This document shows positions 19,165 through 27,793 of a stretch of DNA of 54,568 bases, piece by piece. The stretch's first letter is position 1; every line of letters starts with the position of its first letter. The notes under the pieces are model-generated. The model was not told the DNA's origin. It saw only the letters and a program-made list of their open reading frames with translations, and did no database searches. This DNA comes from DASPKX01 sp035627835 (GTDB lineage Bacteria; Verrucomicrobiota; Verrucomicrobiia; Limisphaerales; SXQI01). The DNA is taken from assembly GCA_035627835.1 (NCBI GenBank), contig DASPKX010000054.1, forward strand, positions 1-54,568. Direction: 5' to 3'. Both the position numbers and the translations under genes were made by a program.

Positions 19165-19165
19165 T

Positions 19166-20269
19166 ATGGCTCTTCTGGATCATTTAAATTCATCGCTTGC
19201 CAATCTGCCCGTTTACCAGCCGGGGCGGCCGATTGAGGAAGTGGCGCGCGAACTGGGGATCAATGCCGCCGACATCATCAAGCTGGCTTCCAACGAGAAC
19301 CCGCTCGGCCCTTCACGGCTGGCTTTGCAAGCGCTGGAAAAGCAGCTGAGCAACCTTCACCTTTATCCAGACGGGAACGCTTTTTATCTTAAGCGGAAGC
19401 TCGCGCAGCATCTGGAAGTCGAGACCGAGAATCTGATCCTCGGGAACGGTTCGAACGAAATCATCGAGTTTCTCGGTCACGCATTGATTCGTCCTGGAGT
19501 GGACGTGGTCGTGTCTGAATACTCATTCGCCGTTTACCCGATTGTGACACACCTCTTTGGGGGCAACCTGATCACTGTGCCTGCGAAGAGTTATGGCCAT
19601 GACCTGAAGGCCATGCGGAAAGCGATCACGCCGAAGACCCGCGTTATCTTTGTCGCTAATCCGAACAACCCCACTGGGACAGTTGCTTCGCGTGGTGACA
19701 TTGTGGAGTTCGTTAACGAGGCGCCAGAGGATGTGCTCATCGCGATGGACGAAGCGTACATCGACTTCCTCGATCATCCTGTCGATTTCGTCCCGCTCAT
19801 CCGAGGCAAGCTGAAGCCGAACCTTCTGCTCATGCGCACCTTTTCGAAGATCTATGGGCTTGCCGGGCTTCGTGTTGGTTATGGAATTGCTTCTGCCGAG
19901 TCGGTGAAAGCGTTTGAAAAGATTCGCCAGCCTTTCAACCTGAACGCCATGGCGCAAGTCGCCGCGTTGGCAGCGTTGGACGACAACGAGCACCTGCGGC
20001 TTACAAAGCGCCTCAATCGTGAGGGGCTGGATTTCTACTCGCTCGCCTTTCGGAAGCTCGGCCTTGAGTTCATTGAATCATGCGCCAACTTCATCATGGT
20101 AAAGGTCGGGGATGGCGCAGGCGTGTTCCAGGCCTTGCAAAAAGCGGGGGTCATTGCGCGGCCAATGGCTAGCTACAAGCTTCCCGAATGGATCCGCATC
20201 TCCATTGGAACGACCGAGGAAAACAGCCGCTGCCTGGCTGCGCTGACGAAGGCCCTTGAACGCTCCTGA
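19166..20269 (+). CDS. hisC: Histidinol-phosphate aminotransferase
   Basis: PLP-dependent class I/II aminotransferase of histidine biosynthesis, converting imidazole acetol phosphate to histidinol phosphate. The 367 residues carry the HisC pattern: KLASNENPLGPS, LHLYPDG, LGNGSNEIIEFLGHA, FVANPNNPTGT, AMDEAYIDF and the PLP-lysine block TFSKIYGLAGLRVGYG. It starts one base after the upstream stop and belongs to the pta operon. HisC-like enzymes can also act on aromatic amino acids, and no other his gene is near, so substrate range is not certain. Confidence 0.9.
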   Translation: MALLDHLNSSLANLPVYQPGRPIEEVARELGINAADIIKLASNENPLGPSRLALQALEKQLSNLHLYPDGNAFYLKRKLAQHLEVETENLILGNGSNEIIEFLGHALIRPGVDVVVSEYSFAVYPIVTHLFGGNLITVPAKSYGHDLKAMRKAITPKTRVIFVANPNNPTGTVASRGDIVEFVNEAPEDVLIAMDEAYIDFLDHPVDFVPLIRGKLKPNLLLMRTFSKIYGLAGLRVGYGIASAESVKAFEKIRQPFNLNAMAQVAALAALDDNEHLRLTKRLNREGLDFYSLAFRKLGLEFIESCANFIMVKVGDGAGVFQALQKAGVIARPMASYKLPEWIRISIGTTEENSRCLAALTKALERS

Positions 20270-20324
20270 ACCTCAGCTTGACATCACGGCGCGTGGCGGC
20301 AATTTCAGCATTGATCGTTAAGCT

Positions 20325-21632
20325 GTGAAACTCACTGATCTCAGAGGCATCCTGCAGTACATCCCGCGCTTTCGGGAGAAGGTTTTCGTGCTGGCCCTTG
20401 ATGGCGCGATTGTCACCGAGGAGAACTTCGCGAACCTCCTCCTGGATATCGCCGTTCTACGCTCTTTGAACATTCGCGTCGTGCTCGTTCACGGCGCGTC
20501 CGCGCAAATCAAAAGTCTGGCAGCGGAGCAGGGGATCACCCCGTCGGATTTGGAAGGCACGGGCGTAACTAACGCGGCAACCTTTCGCGTCGCGCTCACC
20601 GCTGCCAACCGCCTGACCCATGAAATTCTTGAGGGTTTAGCCACCAACGATTTGCGAGCTGTCTCGACCAACGCGATTATTGCGCATCCACTCGGGATCC
20701 TCCATGCCGTGGATCATCAGTACACAGGCAAGGTCGAGCGGGTGGATGTCGAGATGCTCCAGACGTTGCTCACGCAAGGCATCATCCCCGTGGCTCCTCC
20801 TTTGGGCTTTGATGGAGACGGACGGACTTACCGCGTTAATTCTGACAGCGTGGCCGTCTCGCTGGCGGTTGCGCTCAAGGCAGCCAAGCTGATCTTCATC
20901 ACCACAAGCGACGGAGTGATTCACCAAGGGAAACTGGTGCGCCACATTTTGATGAGTGACCTGGAGTCGCTCATGATGAAAGAGCGGAACGCTTTCAATC
21001 CTGAGATCATGTCGAAGGCGATCCACGGCGCGGCTGCGTGCCGGGCCGGGGTGCCGCGCGTCCATATCATCAATGGGCGGGTCGATGAAGGGCTCCTGGC
21101 GGAAGTATTCTCAAATGAGGGCATCGGCACTCTCATTTACATGAACGAATACGAGCAGATCCGGCGCGCTCTGAAGAAAGACATACGCGCGATCATGCAA
21201 ATCACCAAGCCCTCCGTGGCCTCAGAGGAGCTGGTGAAGCGTTCCCGCGCGACTATCGAGAAGAACCTGCAGGATTACTACATTTTCGAGATCGACAGAC
21301 ACCCCGTGGGATGTGTGGCCTTGCACGTTTATCCTGAGCAGAAGAAAGGCGAACTCGCCTTCCTGTTCGTCCGCCCTTCACACGAAAATCAAGGCATTGG
21401 TCGGAAATTGATCCAATTCGTGGAAAGCAAAGCCCGTGAGTTGGGATTGGAAGAGTTGATCACGCTTTCAACCCAGGCGTTCACTTATTTCCAATCGAAG
21501 GCTGGATTTCAGGAAGGGTCGCCTGACGACCTTCCGCCCGCGCGGCGTGAGAAATATGATGCGAGCGGCCGAAACTCGAAGGTGCTGGTGAAGAAGCTGG
21601 CCAAGCCAGTTCCAGCTTTGGTCCCGATCTAA
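20325..21632 (+). CDS. argA: Amino-acid N-acetyltransferase (N-acetylglutamate synthase)
   Basis: First enzyme of arginine synthesis, acetylating glutamate with acetyl-CoA. The 435 residues have an amino-acid-kinase-fold domain (about 1-280: FRECKVF-like FREKVFVLALDGAIV, VLVHGASAQI, GIIPVAPPLGFDGDG, YRVNSDSVAVSLAVAL) and a C-terminal GNAT domain (about 285-425) with the acetyl-CoA loop FLFVRPSHENQGIGRKLIQFV. This matches the classical ArgA architecture. The start is GTG at 20325. It is the last gene in a run with pta and hisC, spaced by 55 nt from hisC. Confidence 0.9.
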   Translation: MKLTDLRGILQYIPRFREKVFVLALDGAIVTEENFANLLLDIAVLRSLNIRVVLVHGASAQIKSLAAEQGITPSDLEGTGVTNAATFRVALTAANRLTHEILEGLATNDLRAVSTNAIIAHPLGILHAVDHQYTGKVERVDVEMLQTLLTQGIIPVAPPLGFDGDGRTYRVNSDSVAVSLAVALKAAKLIFITTSDGVIHQGKLVRHILMSDLESLMMKERNAFNPEIMSKAIHGAAACRAGVPRVHIINGRVDEGLLAEVFSNEGIGTLIYMNEYEQIRRALKKDIRAIMQITKPSVASEELVKRSRATIEKNLQDYYIFEIDRHPVGCVALHVYPEQKKGELAFLFVRPSHENQGIGRKLIQFVESKARELGLEELITLSTQAFTYFQSKAGFQEGSPDDLPPARREKYDASGRNSKVLVKKLAKPVPALVPI

Positions 21633-21636
21633 TGAT

Positions 21637-22734
21637 CTAATCGCGACGGTTGCGTCGGCGTTGGCTCTCGGCGAGGGCCTGGTGCGCTTCGCGTTTAACA
21701 CGCGGATCATTGTCCGTTTGGATGATGTGGTTGAGCCACTCCTGGATGCGTGGATCGGCGCAGAAGGAGCTGAGCGCGTCAGCGGCGCGCTCTCGCACCA
21801 CAGGATTTGCGTCCTGCAGGCCGTTCACCAGCGCGGGCATCACACTCGGGTCATTGATGCCATCAAAGGCATCAAACAGCTTCACGCGCGCCACTGGATC
21901 CGTTGAGGTCTGGGCGAGCTGAGCAAGATCCCGAACCAGCTCTGGCGGCGTGGCGTTGGCTTCACGCAACCCTTCCAGGGACATCAAGCGATCATCAAGT
22001 GGCAGTTGTGCGTTGGCAGCGCGAGTCTTGAACGCATCCAGCCGTTGAGGCGTCATAGGGCCGTCGGTGAGCGCCTCGCGAGCCTCCTCGCGAACATCCC
22101 CATTCGGATCGTTCAGCGCGAGTTCCCATAGCTTGCTCTCCACGGCTGGGTCCGCCGCAAAATCTGCAAGGACATCGGCCAATTCCTCGCGGACCCGTCC
22201 GTCTGTCTCAGTGTTCATCATGGCGAGAAGAGGCTGCTTGAGAACCTCGTTGGTCATCCCGTCCATCTGGCCGAGCAACTCGCGTTTGGTGTTTGCGTTT
22301 GTGGTTCCCTGAAGCCAGGTGGCAGCCATCGCCACTGCTTCTTCATTGAGCTGGCCGTTGCGCCGCATCAGCCGGAAAGCTGCGAGTCGGTCACGGTCTG
22401 AGGCAGCGGGGTCGTAGAACTTGCTGGCCATCTGCTCAAGCTGGCTCGCGGAGGGAGGCACCATGCCGCGCGCCACCAGGACATCAGTTGCCCGGCTCAT
22501 GGCTTCAACGCGCTCCTCGAGCGCATGCACACGGTGCGGAAGGGTTCCAAAGGTGATGGTGGGCTGAGTGGAGCGGCCGTTGGCCGTGGCGGGGGCTTCG
22601 CCGGGCATAGCAATCCCCGCAAGCTGCGTCTCGAGTCGGATGACTTGTTTGCGAAGGTCGCTGGTGGTTTTTGCCTGCATGAGAACGAAAGCCCCCAGCA
22701 CGGCCACCGCTGCTCCGAGTATCCACGCTTTCAT
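21637..22734 (-). CDS. Membrane-anchored HEAT-repeat protein
   Basis: 365 residues. An N-terminal membrane segment (AWILGAAVAVLGAFVLMQA) leads into a short coiled coil (TTSDLRKQVIRLETQLA), and the remainder is a helical HEAT-like array with units such as DPNGDVREEAREALTD and DANPVVRERAADALSS. The fold suggests a protein-binding scaffold held at the inner membrane; no catalytic motif is visible and the partner is unknown. It ends four bases from the convergent argA stop. Confidence 0.75.
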   Translation of the reverse strand: MKAWILGAAVAVLGAFVLMQAKTTSDLRKQVIRLETQLAGIAMPGEAPATANGRSTQPTITFGTLPHRVHALEERVEAMSRATDVLVARGMVPPSASQLEQMASKFYDPAASDRDRLAAFRLMRRNGQLNEEAVAMAATWLQGTTNANTKRELLGQMDGMTNEVLKQPLLAMMNTETDGRVREELADVLADFAADPAVESKLWELALNDPNGDVREEAREALTDGPMTPQRLDAFKTRAANAQLPLDDRLMSLEGLREANATPPELVRDLAQLAQTSTDPVARVKLFDAFDGINDPSVMPALVNGLQDANPVVRERAADALSSFCADPRIQEWLNHIIQTDNDPRVKREAHQALAESQRRRNRRD

Positions 22735-22785
22735 CGCTATAAATATACAAGGAGCACCTTACCCGGCCATTATGCGGGTGAATGG

Positions 22786-23901
22786 TCAGCGGCCCTTTAA
22801 CTGAACCTTCTTGTTCGGGTTCAAGAGCGAGTTTGCCCGCATCAACACACCGCCTGGGAAGGCTGCGGAATACGATGAAAACCGAGGATCGGGACGCCAG
22901 TAATCGCTGCTGATGAACTGCGCGCCGCTGGCGAACGCCGCGTCGCGCCGAGTGGTGTCGTTTGCTGCGACTTCAACATTCGGAATGTCGCTGCGTGTTC
23001 GCACTAGATAGCCGGCGCGCACCATCTGCTGGATTTGAGCAAAGTCGCGCTTTGCTTCGTTCATCTTCATCCAGGCGGCTGCCGGATGTGGGTCCGAAAG
23101 GGCGTTTTCAGGCACACTGACAAAGATCAGCTTGCCATTTAAGGATGGCGCGTTGCTGATGTAGAGGTCGCGGGTGGCGTCTTCATTATCAAGGGCGAAC
23201 ATGACCTTGCCTTGAGCCTCGCGCACGGTGGGCCAGCCATGTTTGTTCAGCGCGTCGGGAAGCGTCGGCGCGTCGCGGCGAACGTCGTCCGGCGTCAGGA
23301 TATGATCCCGCGGAAAGATGGCGCGGATCTCACGCTCAAGAGCGGCCAGATCCTCGATAGTGTAAGCCGGGGCGTCTTTCCCCTCTTTCTTGAGTTCGAG
23401 CAAGACACAGATGGGAAAGTGTGTTGGATGAGCGCGTGACCAGTCCCGCACCTGCGTGAGGGCTTCCTGCAGCGTAGGCGTTGTGCTGAGGAAGTCGGTA
23501 TTCGGAATGTGGAAGACTTTGTATCCCGGCTTGAGCATTTTGCCTTCCTCATCGTGGTTGGGCGGGGTCGGCAATCCGAGTGCGCGCGCCTCCTCCGGAC
23601 CTGATGGGCGCGCGTAACGACCACCTTCAGGGTCGGCAAAGATGTCCAACTCGATCTGCCGAATACCCTGGTCGAACTGAACAGGGAGAGGAGGATGGGT
23701 GTATTGGAGCCCGCGGGCGTTCGCTTGGTTCCTGCTAGCGATCACTTGCAGCACGGATGGATGCGGCTCGATGTGATAGGAGTTGTGAGACCCGATCACT
23801 TGCACTTCGTTGATGCGCAGATCGTCAGCAGTCGGGATCGAAACGCAGCCGCTGAGGAACAGCAGAAAGGCGAACGCGCATCGCGAGAGTCGGCGGAGCA
23901 T
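22786..23901 (-). CDS. PI-PLC-like phosphodiesterase lipoprotein
   Basis: 371 residues with a lipoprotein signal (lipobox LSGC, Cys19). The rest resembles the calcium-dependent phosphoinositide-specific phospholipase C family: VIGSHNSYH (His39) near the N terminus, IRQIELDIFADPEGG, the second catalytic-type His in GYKVFHIPNTDF and PICVLLELKKEGKD. The enzyme would hydrolyse phosphodiesters at the outer envelope, but the real substrate in a bacterium is not known. It is followed by a HEAT protein gene and preceded by recF on the same strand. Confidence 0.8.
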   Translation of the reverse strand: MLRRLSRCAFAFLLFLSGCVSIPTADDLRINEVQVIGSHNSYHIEPHPSVLQVIASRNQANARGLQYTHPPLPVQFDQGIRQIELDIFADPEGGRYARPSGPEEARALGLPTPPNHDEEGKMLKPGYKVFHIPNTDFLSTTPTLQEALTQVRDWSRAHPTHFPICVLLELKKEGKDAPAYTIEDLAALEREIRAIFPRDHILTPDDVRRDAPTLPDALNKHGWPTVREAQGKVMFALDNEDATRDLYISNAPSLNGKLIFVSVPENALSDPHPAAAWMKMNEAKRDFAQIQQMVRAGYLVRTRSDIPNVEVAANDTTRRDAAFASGAQFISSDYWRPDPRFSSYSAAFPGGVLMRANSLLNPNKKVQLKGR

Positions 23902-23954
23902 GCGTCTAGCTCACCAGAATCCTTGGCCTGCTCCAAGGCGATTTCTAACGTCTT

Positions 23955-25040
23955 TTACGCTTCCCGAGCGACTTTGCCAGAGTGGACTCGCCAACGTGTG
24001 ATCTGGCGGCTGAGTTCCACTGGCCAGTTTTCTTCGGTCGCAGTCATGAAGACTTGCCCGCGCATCCGATCGGATTGCTGAAGGAGAGGTAAAAATGCAG
24101 AGCGGCGCTGCGCATCCAATTCGCCCATGATGTCGTCGATCAGCAACACGGGCGGGGCGCCGTGAGCGTGGGTAAGGAACTCTGCTTGGGCCATCTTTAG
24201 GGCAATGGCAATAGTGCGCTTTTGGCCTTCGCTGCCGAAGTGGATGGCGGGTCGCTCGTTGAGCAGCAGGCTCAGGTCGTCTCGATGAGGGCCGACGAGT
24301 GTCATTCCCATGATGCGCTCGCGCTCCCGTGTTTTGTTAAGCGTTGACGCAAAATCGTCTTTCAGCGCCGGCGCGTATTCGATGCGGAACTCCTCCGCTT
24401 CGCGAGAAACAGATTTATGTGAGCGCAAAGCAAGCGGAGCAAAGCGCGGGAGCAAAGCCTGGCGCCGTTTCACGAGGAGATTGCCCAACTCGACGAGTTG
24501 AACCGTGAACGCAGCAAGGGAGTGTTCATCGACCGGTTTCCGTTTGAGCAACGCGTTGCGGGATCGAAGAGTCTGCGTGTAACGCTGGAGAGTTGGGAGG
24601 TAGGTGGGCTCCGTCTGCGCGAGCAGGAGGTCGAGGAAACGGCGTCTTCGCGCGGCGGGGCCTTTGACGAGTTGCAGATCCTCCGAGCAGAAAACAACCG
24701 CGCGAAAGGTTCCGAAGAAATCTGACAACCGTCGGACAGGCTTGCCGTTCAGAGTGACGCTGCGCTCCTTCGATGACCAATACAGCTTAATGTCATGCCG
24801 ATCGCTGGCGACGACAGTGGCGCCGATGAAGTACCCTTTTTGCGCGTGCCGAACAACCTGCTGGCTGCTCACTCCACGAAATGAGCGCAAGGTGGCAAGA
24901 AAGTAAATCGCCTCGAGGATGTTGGTTTTTCCCTGGCCATTGTTGCCGAGGAATAGATGGAAGCCCGGCGCGAAATCAATATCGACTCGCGGGTAGTTCC
25001 GGAAATCTCTCAGGCGCAGCTGGGCCAGATGCACACGCAA
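23955..25040 (-). CDS. recF: DNA replication and repair protein RecF
   Basis: SMC-like ATPase that loads RecA at gaps with RecO and RecR. 361 residues with LRDFRNYPRVDIDF at the start, Walker A GNNGQGKT (residues 32-39) in the context NILEAIYFLATLRSFRG, the signature GSEGQKRTIAIALKMAQ and Walker B PPVLLIDDIMGELD. Length is normal. Unlike the common arrangement it is not next to dnaA, dnaN or gyrB; it sits between a small lipoprotein gene and a phospholipase-like gene. Confidence 0.95.
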   Translation of the reverse strand: MRVHLAQLRLRDFRNYPRVDIDFAPGFHLFLGNNGQGKTNILEAIYFLATLRSFRGVSSQQVVRHAQKGYFIGATVVASDRHDIKLYWSSKERSVTLNGKPVRRLSDFFGTFRAVVFCSEDLQLVKGPAARRRRFLDLLLAQTEPTYLPTLQRYTQTLRSRNALLKRKPVDEHSLAAFTVQLVELGNLLVKRRQALLPRFAPLALRSHKSVSREAEEFRIEYAPALKDDFASTLNKTRERERIMGMTLVGPHRDDLSLLLNERPAIHFGSEGQKRTIAIALKMAQAEFLTHAHGAPPVLLIDDIMGELDAQRRSAFLPLLQQSDRMRGQVFMTATEENWPVELSRQITRWRVHSGKVAREA

Positions 25041-25084
25041 GCAAGCGGAGCAACCCGCCCGGTTGCCAAGCAGAAAAGTGCGGT

Positions 25085-25459
25085 TTAGCGATCGGTCACC
25101 TGGAGGCGATACTCTGGCGTGGCGTCGCTTCCGGCGCGGCGCTGCGGGATTTCACGAACGTCGTATTCGAACTTGAATTTGTAATGGACGGAATTCTGGT
25201 CCGGGGGAACTGGGATGAGCGTCTCCCAACGATCCTTCACAATGGGAGTCCGCTGCATGGGGTAAATGTCAGGGCCCACGATCACGTAACCGCGGACGGT
25301 GTTCTTAACGATCGTGCGCTGGGAGCTGTCCCAAGCGACTTCGACTGGGTAAAGGTTGTTGGCGTTGCGTGGCTGCTGGGCAGGGGTGAGGTTGGTGAGC
25401 GTTGTGCTGCAACCTGTGAGCAGGAAACCGAGCAAAGCAACCAGCGAAAGCTTCTTCAT
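25085..25459 (-). CDS. Small putative lipoprotein, unknown function
   Basis: 124 residues. MKKLSLVALLGFLLTGC is a clear type II signal peptide with lipobox LTGC (Cys17). The mature part is about 108 residues with alternating hydrophobic strands (VRGYVIVGPDIYPM, VHYKFKFEYDV), suggesting a beta-sandwich. No family was recognised. It lies upstream of recF on the same strand, 44 nt away. Confidence 0.72.
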   Translation of the reverse strand: MKKLSLVALLGFLLTGCSTTLTNLTPAQQPRNANNLYPVEVAWDSSQRTIVKNTVRGYVIVGPDIYPMQRTPIVKDRWETLIPVPPDQNSVHYKFKFEYDVREIPQRRAGSDATPEYRLQVTDR

Positions 25460-25539
25460 ACTGTGCGCCGGAGCGTGGCATATCGAATCCGCGATTGTAA
25501 AGGGCGCAGTTCAGCGGACGACGAAGAAACCCGAGAGCT

Positions 25540-26370
25540 TCAATTGAGCGGAAGGTTCTGCTCGAAGACATCCCGGAAGCGGATGACCTTGATGTCTTTT
25601 CGGCTGGCGAGAAGCTCCGCGAGATCATGCAGGACCTTAATGAAAGGCTCATCCGGTTTGTTGCCGCGGAAGAATTCCCACCAGTGCGCCACGAGGACGG
25701 TGGTGCGGCGGCTAGCGATGCTTTTCTCGATCTCCTGCAGCATCGTTGGATATGGGCGGTGGTAACTGAGGTGGCAGCCGGGATGGGACATGAGGATTGT
25801 GCCGTTCATCCTCCAATGCGGTTTTCCGGTGAGCTTCTTCACAGCGTAGCGGGGCCACCAGGAGCGAGGCATGCGCCGCGGCTCGAACCAGCCGGTGGAG
25901 ACGAGGCTGAAACGACGGGCTATCTCCTCGATGCTCACGCGAGTCATCTTGTCGTACGGCGCCACGAAGACGCGCGGTTTGCCTAAACCGGCTTGCTTCA
26001 GATAGTGAGCGCCCTGGTCGAGGCGGCGGACGACATCAACCCGGTTCAACTGATCGAACTCCGGATTCCCATCCACGAACTCGTGGTGGTAAGCGTGTTG
26101 AACAATTTCATAGAAGGGGTTGGATTTGAGGTAATCGACGAGTTCTGTGTTCTCGCCAATCGGGACGGTCAGCGGAGGCGTGCCCTTTTTGGCGACAAGA
26201 AAGCCTTCCGGCTCGCCGTTACCCGGGTAGCAAACATCCGTCCTAACGTTCGGAATGGTGGCGAGGTTCACGGGGAGGCGCCGATCCAGAAAAGGGCGGT
26301 AAAGCCGCTCGAGATACTCGACGGGGGTGAGCGCGTTGGTGTCGTCGTCTCGAATGATGACGTATTTCAT
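25540..26370 (-). CDS. Polysaccharide deacetylase-like protein
   Basis: 276 residues with a (beta/alpha) deacetylase-like layout: RDDDTN (residues 7-12) at the first strand, where the metal-binding Asp pair is expected, and QHAYHHE (His92, His95, His96) for the metal histidines, followed by RVFVAPYDKMT and TTVLVAHWWEF. These fit the polysaccharide deacetylase/DUF2334-type superfamily. No signal peptide is seen, so it may act in the cytoplasm on a sugar intermediate. Its start overlaps the stop of the upstream glycosyltransferase by 4 nt, so the two probably serve one glycan pathway. Confidence 0.78.
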   Translation of the reverse strand: MKYVIIRDDDTNALTPVEYLERLYRPFLDRRLPVNLATIPNVRTDVCYPGNGEPEGFLVAKKGTPPLTVPIGENTELVDYLKSNPFYEIVQHAYHHEFVDGNPEFDQLNRVDVVRRLDQGAHYLKQAGLGKPRVFVAPYDKMTRVSIEEIARRFSLVSTGWFEPRRMPRSWWPRYAVKKLTGKPHWRMNGTILMSHPGCHLSYHRPYPTMLQEIEKSIASRRTTVLVAHWWEFFRGNKPDEPFIKVLHDLAELLASRKDIKVIRFRDVFEQNLPLN

Positions 26371-27611
26371 CGGTGCTTCAGTTCGATCAGTTCTGCGTAA
26401 AGTTTTTTGACCCGCTCCGCTAAACGGAGGGTGTCGTAGTCGCGGAGCGCCAGTTCATGGCCATTCCGCGCGAGTTGCTCCGCCCAGGCGCAATGGCTCA
26501 GCATTTTATCCACCGCTTGAGCAAATGTTGCGGGATCGTTGAGGTCGAATAAACAGCCGTTCTCTCCTTCGCGTATCAGGTCCACCGCGCCAGAGTTTTT
26601 GGTGGAGATCACAGGCGTGTTGGCGGCCCAGGCCTCCAAAATGACCAAGCCGAAAGTCTCAGAGAGAGAGGGGACGATTAGGACTTTAGCCGATTGGATC
26701 AGACCCTTGAGTTCGGGGGCGCCGGGCGGGAGGCCGCCTGGCATCAGAACTTTGTCTTCGAGGCCAAGCCGTTTGATCTCTTTGCGAATGGCCTTGGCGT
26801 AGAGTTCATCCGTGACGGCTCCAACGAACATGAACAAGGCGTTTGGGTGTTTGGCGAGGATCGAGGGCGCTTGCTCCAGAACCCAGCCTTGGTTCTTTAC
26901 GGGATCAATACGGCCGACAACCAGGCACAGCTTGCGCCCTTGAATCTGCGGAAACGCATTGAGCGCAGCGGCGCGATGGTCCTGGTAGTAGCTGGCAACT
27001 GGAACTCCATGCGGGTGGACGATGACGCGCCGATCCGGGTATTTCTTCTGCAACAATTCTGCTTCCAATTTGTTGCAGGTGAGGATGGCATCGGCTTCTT
27101 CGAGCACTTTGCGAGAGCGGATAAATGGACCGAAAACTTTGCCCCATTCGAAGGCTTTCTCCAGCGGTTTCGTGAAGCCGTCCTTCACGCTTTGCGGCAG
27201 GGCGAGCACACCGCCGTGAATTGTGAGAAGGAAAGGAACCTTGCGCGCTTTGGCGACAGTAAGCCCAATGCCGCCGATGCGATTCAACGCGTGGCTGTGA
27301 ATGACCTCAAGCTTGCGATGGAACAGGAGCCGATGAAACAGCTCGAATGACATGATGTTTCCGCCGACGGCAATCATTTGCTTCCGCGCGTCTGGCGAAA
27401 GACCGGCCACAGGGAGGAAAGCGCGATAACGTTTGATTGAATGGCCAGCGGCCGCGAAGGGATCCGTTTCCGGCGCTTTTGGCAGCGTAGGAGCGTAAAT
27501 AGCTGATTTGACCTTCAGCTCAGCCAGACCATCCACCAGCTGTTTAACAGCGGTTTCGGTGCCTCCCCATTCCGCGGGGTTGTACTTTCGCAGCAGGTGT
27601 GCTGTTTCCAT
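26367..27611 (-). CDS. Glycosyltransferase family 4 protein
   Basis: 414-residue GT-B glycosyltransferase. The N-terminal half has KYNPAEWGGTETAVKQLVDGL (the GGTE acceptor-side loop) and HSHALNRIGG; the C-terminal half has LVVGRIDPVKNQGW and the donor-site EX7E motif SETFGLVILEAWA, followed by TPVISTKNSGAVDLI. It presumably transfers an activated sugar during exopolysaccharide or lipid glycan assembly. ATG at 27611 is preferred to a TTG two codons upstream. It is translationally coupled to a deacetylase and diverges from an O-antigen ligase family gene. Confidence 0.88.
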   Translation of the reverse strand: METAHLLRKYNPAEWGGTETAVKQLVDGLAELKVKSAIYAPTLPKAPETDPFAAAGHSIKRYRAFLPVAGLSPDARKQMIAVGGNIMSFELFHRLLFHRKLEVIHSHALNRIGGIGLTVAKARKVPFLLTIHGGVLALPQSVKDGFTKPLEKAFEWGKVFGPFIRSRKVLEEADAILTCNKLEAELLQKKYPDRRVIVHPHGVPVASYYQDHRAAALNAFPQIQGRKLCLVVGRIDPVKNQGWVLEQAPSILAKHPNALFMFVGAVTDELYAKAIRKEIKRLGLEDKVLMPGGLPPGAPELKGLIQSAKVLIVPSLSETFGLVILEAWAANTPVISTKNSGAVDLIREGENGCLFDLNDPATFAQAVDKMLSHCAWAEQLARNGHELALRDYDTLRLAERVKKLYAELIELKHR

Positions 27612-27793
27612 GGGCAAAGCTAGGTTTGCAGAGAGCGGGAGCGAACCCGTGGAGGCATTATGTCTAAAGCTGGTTTACCGCAAATCAGGGCGGGCACTTT
27701 AACGCCTACAAGGAACCTGTGAGCGCGGTTCGGGGGTGGCCCTGATTGGCGGGCCATTAGGGGGCTGCCTAGATTCACACTCGGTTTTTAGTT

